Assembly (NCBI RefSeq): GCF_001645125.1
Contig: NZ_LXKA01000287.1
Span: 1-64,000 of the forward strand
DNA from: Paraburkholderia ginsengiterrae
Lineage (GTDB): Bacteria; Pseudomonadota; Gammaproteobacteria; Burkholderiales; Burkholderiaceae
Direction of reading: 5' to 3'
Length of the DNA stretch: 64,000 nt
The position numbers were made by a program, and so were the translations under genes. Positions 62,431 through 64,000 of the stretch are shown here, one piece after another (position 1 is the first letter of the stretch; each line of letters starts with the position of its first letter). The notes below the pieces were generated by a model. It made no database searches. It saw only the letters and a list, made by a program, of their open reading frames with translations, and was not told the origin of the DNA.

Positions 62431-63168
62431 ATGAGAATTGCTGTTCTGGATGACGATTCGGCCCAGGCCGACCTTGTTTGCCAAACGCTGTCGGCGGCAG
62501 GCCATATTTGTCACGCATTCGTTGCGGGTCGCGAGCTCGTGCGGCAATTGCGGCGTCAGACTTTCGATCTGCTGGTGCTCGACGGGAACGTCCCCGATAT
62601 GTCGGGTGAGGAAGTGCTGCGCTGGGTACGGCAGAGTCTCTCCGAGCGTCTGCCGGTGCTGTTCATGACGAGCCGCGGCCGCGAAACCGACATCACGTCG
62701 ATTCTCAACACCGGCGCGGACGACTATGTGGTCAAGCCGGTTTCCTCCGCGGTGCTGCTGGCGCGCGTCGGCTCGCTGCTGCGTCGCGCGTATCACCTCA
62801 AGCCGGCGGCGGCAAAAGAAGTTTTCGGCGAAATCGAATTCGATCTGAGCGCCAAGCACGTAGTCGTGCGCGGCACGACGGTTGCCGTCACGCAGAAGGA
62901 GTTCGAGCTCGCGTTGCTGCTGTTCCAGCATCTAAGCCGGCCGTTGTCGCGCGCTCATATTCTCGACGTGATCTGGAAGCAGGCCACCGATATTCCATCG
63001 CGCACCATGGACACGCACGTCTCGATGCTGCGCAGCAAGCTCGGCCTGCGGCCGGAGCACGGCTACCGTCTGACGCCGATTTACGGCTACGGCTACCGGC
63101 TGGAGCGGATCGAGTCCGCCACGCCGCCGGCTATGGCCGACGAGCGCCCTGAAGCGGGGGATGCGTGA
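62431..63168 (+). CDS. OmpR/PhoB-family response regulator
   Basis: A 245-residue DNA-binding response regulator. Receiver domain residues 1-115 with the acidic pair in AVLDDDSAQA, phosphoryl-acceptor Asp in LLVLDGNVPDM (about residue 51), Thr/Ser in LFMTSRGRE and Lys in ADDYVVKPV. Winged-helix domain from about 130 (VAVTQKEFELALLLFQHL ... PSRTMDTHVSMLRSKLGL). ATG 62431 is the natural receiver start. The LysM-FecR gene starts four bases before its end, so they are co-translated; the kinase is presumably downstream of the window. Confidence 0.93.
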   Translation: MRIAVLDDDSAQADLVCQTLSAAGHICHAFVAGRELVRQLRRQTFDLLVLDGNVPDMSGEEVLRWVRQSLSERLPVLFMTSRGRETDITSILNTGADDYVVKPVSSAVLLARVGSLLRRAYHLKPAAAKEVFGEIEFDLSAKHVVVRGTTVAVTQKEFELALLLFQHLSRPLSRAHILDVIWKQATDIPSRTMDTHVSMLRSKLGLRPEHGYRLTPIYGYGYRLERIESATPPAMADERPEAGDA

Positions 63169-64000
63169 CGCTTTCCCTCAGTGTGGCGGTGCGCGGCTGC
63201 GCATCGCCGGGCCGCCGCACGGGCGCGTGGCTGGCGGCGGCGAGCCTGATCGCCATGGCCTGCTTCGGCCCGGCAGCGGCGCATGCACAAACGTCGCGTG
63301 GATCGAAGGCGCGCGCGAAGGTGCCGCCCCCGGTGTACGTTTCCTATGTGACTCACGAAGGCGATACGTTGTACGACATCGCCGGGCGCTATATGCGCGA
63401 CCCGGATGACTGGGCCTTGCTGAGCCGCCTCAATCATGTGCCCGCGCCGCGCCGCATGCCCGCCGGCATCGCCTTGCGTCTGCCGGCGGACAGGCTCAAA
63501 CAGGACCAGGAATCGGCGAGTGTGCTCGCAACCAGCGGACCGGCCGAGCATGCTTTCGGCAACCATCCGTTTCTTCCGCTCACGCAAGGGGCGACGCTCG
63601 GCGAGGGCGACCGCATCCGCACCGGGGACAACGGCTTTGTGACGCTGGGGCTGCCCGACGGCTCGCACGTTACGGTGTCGCAGAACGCCACGCTGGATAT
63701 CGACAAGCTGCGGCGCACCGCGCTGACCGGCAGCGGCGACCGCGTACTCCAACTGCGCCGTGGCGAAGTCGATAGCCAGGTCACGCATGCGACCAAAAAG
63801 GATGACCGCTTCCAGATCCGCTCGCCGTCGGTTGTCGCGGGCGTGCGCGGCACGCGGTTCAAGGTTGCCTATGACGGCGATGAGCGCACCACCGCGGTGG
63901 AAGTGCTGGACGGCGCGGTCGGCGTCGACCCGGCCGAGCGCGGCGGGCAGGCCTCGGCGCCGTTGCCCGGTGTGCCGTTGCAGGCATCCGCGCAGCTCGT
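63165..64000 (+). CDS. LysM-FecR domain protein, C-terminus outside window
   Basis: Open to the right edge, 278 residues visible. Signal peptide to AAHAQ (about residue 42), a LysM-like domain (VTHEGDTLYDIAGRYM ... PAGIALRLP, about 63-107) for peptidoglycan binding, and a FecR domain (ATLGEGDRIRTGDNGFVTLGL ... RRGEVDSQVTHATKKDDRFQI ... VAGVRGTRFKV, about 140-235, read in parts). Here FecR is the periplasmic beta-domain without the iron-signalling helix, so it is likely structural or sensory. Start GTG 63165 overlaps the regulator stop (GTGA). In related genomes such genes are followed by a CHASE2 sensor; not visible here. Confidence 0.88.
   Translation, partial: MTLSLSVAVRGCASPGRRTGAWLAAASLIAMACFGPAAAHAQTSRGSKARAKVPPPVYVSYVTHEGDTLYDIAGRYMRDPDDWALLSRLNHVPAPRRMPAGIALRLPADRLKQDQESASVLATSGPAEHAFGNHPFLPLTQGATLGEGDRIRTGDNGFVTLGLPDGSHVTVSQNATLDIDKLRRTALTGSGDRVLQLRRGEVDSQVTHATKKDDRFQIRSPSVVAGVRGTRFKVAYDGDERTTAVEVLDGAVGVDPAERGGQASAPLPGVPLQASAQL

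Overview
The window reads as chromosomal DNA of a high-GC beta-proteobacterium of the Burkholderia/Paraburkholderia group. The genus call is an inference from gene content: a DUF3331 protein, two DUF4148 proteins, a lipase with its dedicated foldase, a trimeric porin and a BON-domain protein, all with the strong third-position GC bias of that group. I see no rRNA, tRNA, CRISPR array, phage or insertion sequence. Fifty-seven protein genes are called, plus one weak short ORF; the genes at both edges are cut by the window.

Layout. 1-9.8 kb: class II ribonucleotide reductase (partial), DUF3331, AI-2E-family exporter, an esterase/OpgC operon, a porin, a small membrane protein, NudK and a DeoR-type regulator. 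10.2-22.1 kb: two separate periplasmic molybdenum-hydroxylase operons (molybdopterin subunit, 2Fe-2S subunit and a tri-haem cytochrome c each), separated by a DUF3465-like protein, a LysM/LytM lipoprotein and an unknown protein. 22.2-24.4 kb: a secreted glycosidase-like protein with a 38-unit Thr-Pro linker. 25-32.7 kb: seven co-directional ABC-transport genes (a complete polyamine-type system, then a polar-amino-acid-type system without its own ATPase) with a divergent LysR regulator. 32.8-42.5 kb: housekeeping and envelope genes (acyltransferase, DUF1326/DUF2182 pair, ChaA-type antiporter, BON protein, 3-methyladenine glycosylase, CBS protein, RibA, NmrA-like protein). 42.6-45.9 kb: AraC regulator and lipase/foldase. 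45.9-50.3 kb: an ECF sigma factor with two anti-sigma-like proteins, DUF4148, a catalase-type peroxidase and cytochrome b561. 50.3-57.5 kb: dimethylglycine/sarcosine-dehydrogenase-like enzyme with a divergent DeoR regulator, and an SNF2 ATPase. 57.7-64 kb: a His-rich exported protein, a second LysM/LytM lipoprotein, RlpA, a CLC channel, and a response regulator overlapping a LysM-FecR protein.

The most informative signals are regulatory. Three copies of GGGAATAAA-N12-GTGTT (one AGGAATAAA/GTGGT variant) lie, correctly oriented, before the sigma gene, the second anti-sigma-like gene and the DUF4148 gene, which predicts an autoregulated ECF regulon that may feed the peroxidase/cytochrome b561 pair. 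Both DeoR genes have short operator-like repeats spaced at exact multiples of 10 bp. The LysR gene faces the ABC operon across an 8-bp dyad with T-N11-A geometry. At about 58.1 kb a truncated reading frame abuts a lipoprotein gene that lacks a ribosome-binding site and a normal signal-peptide n-region, which suggests an old rearrangement junction.
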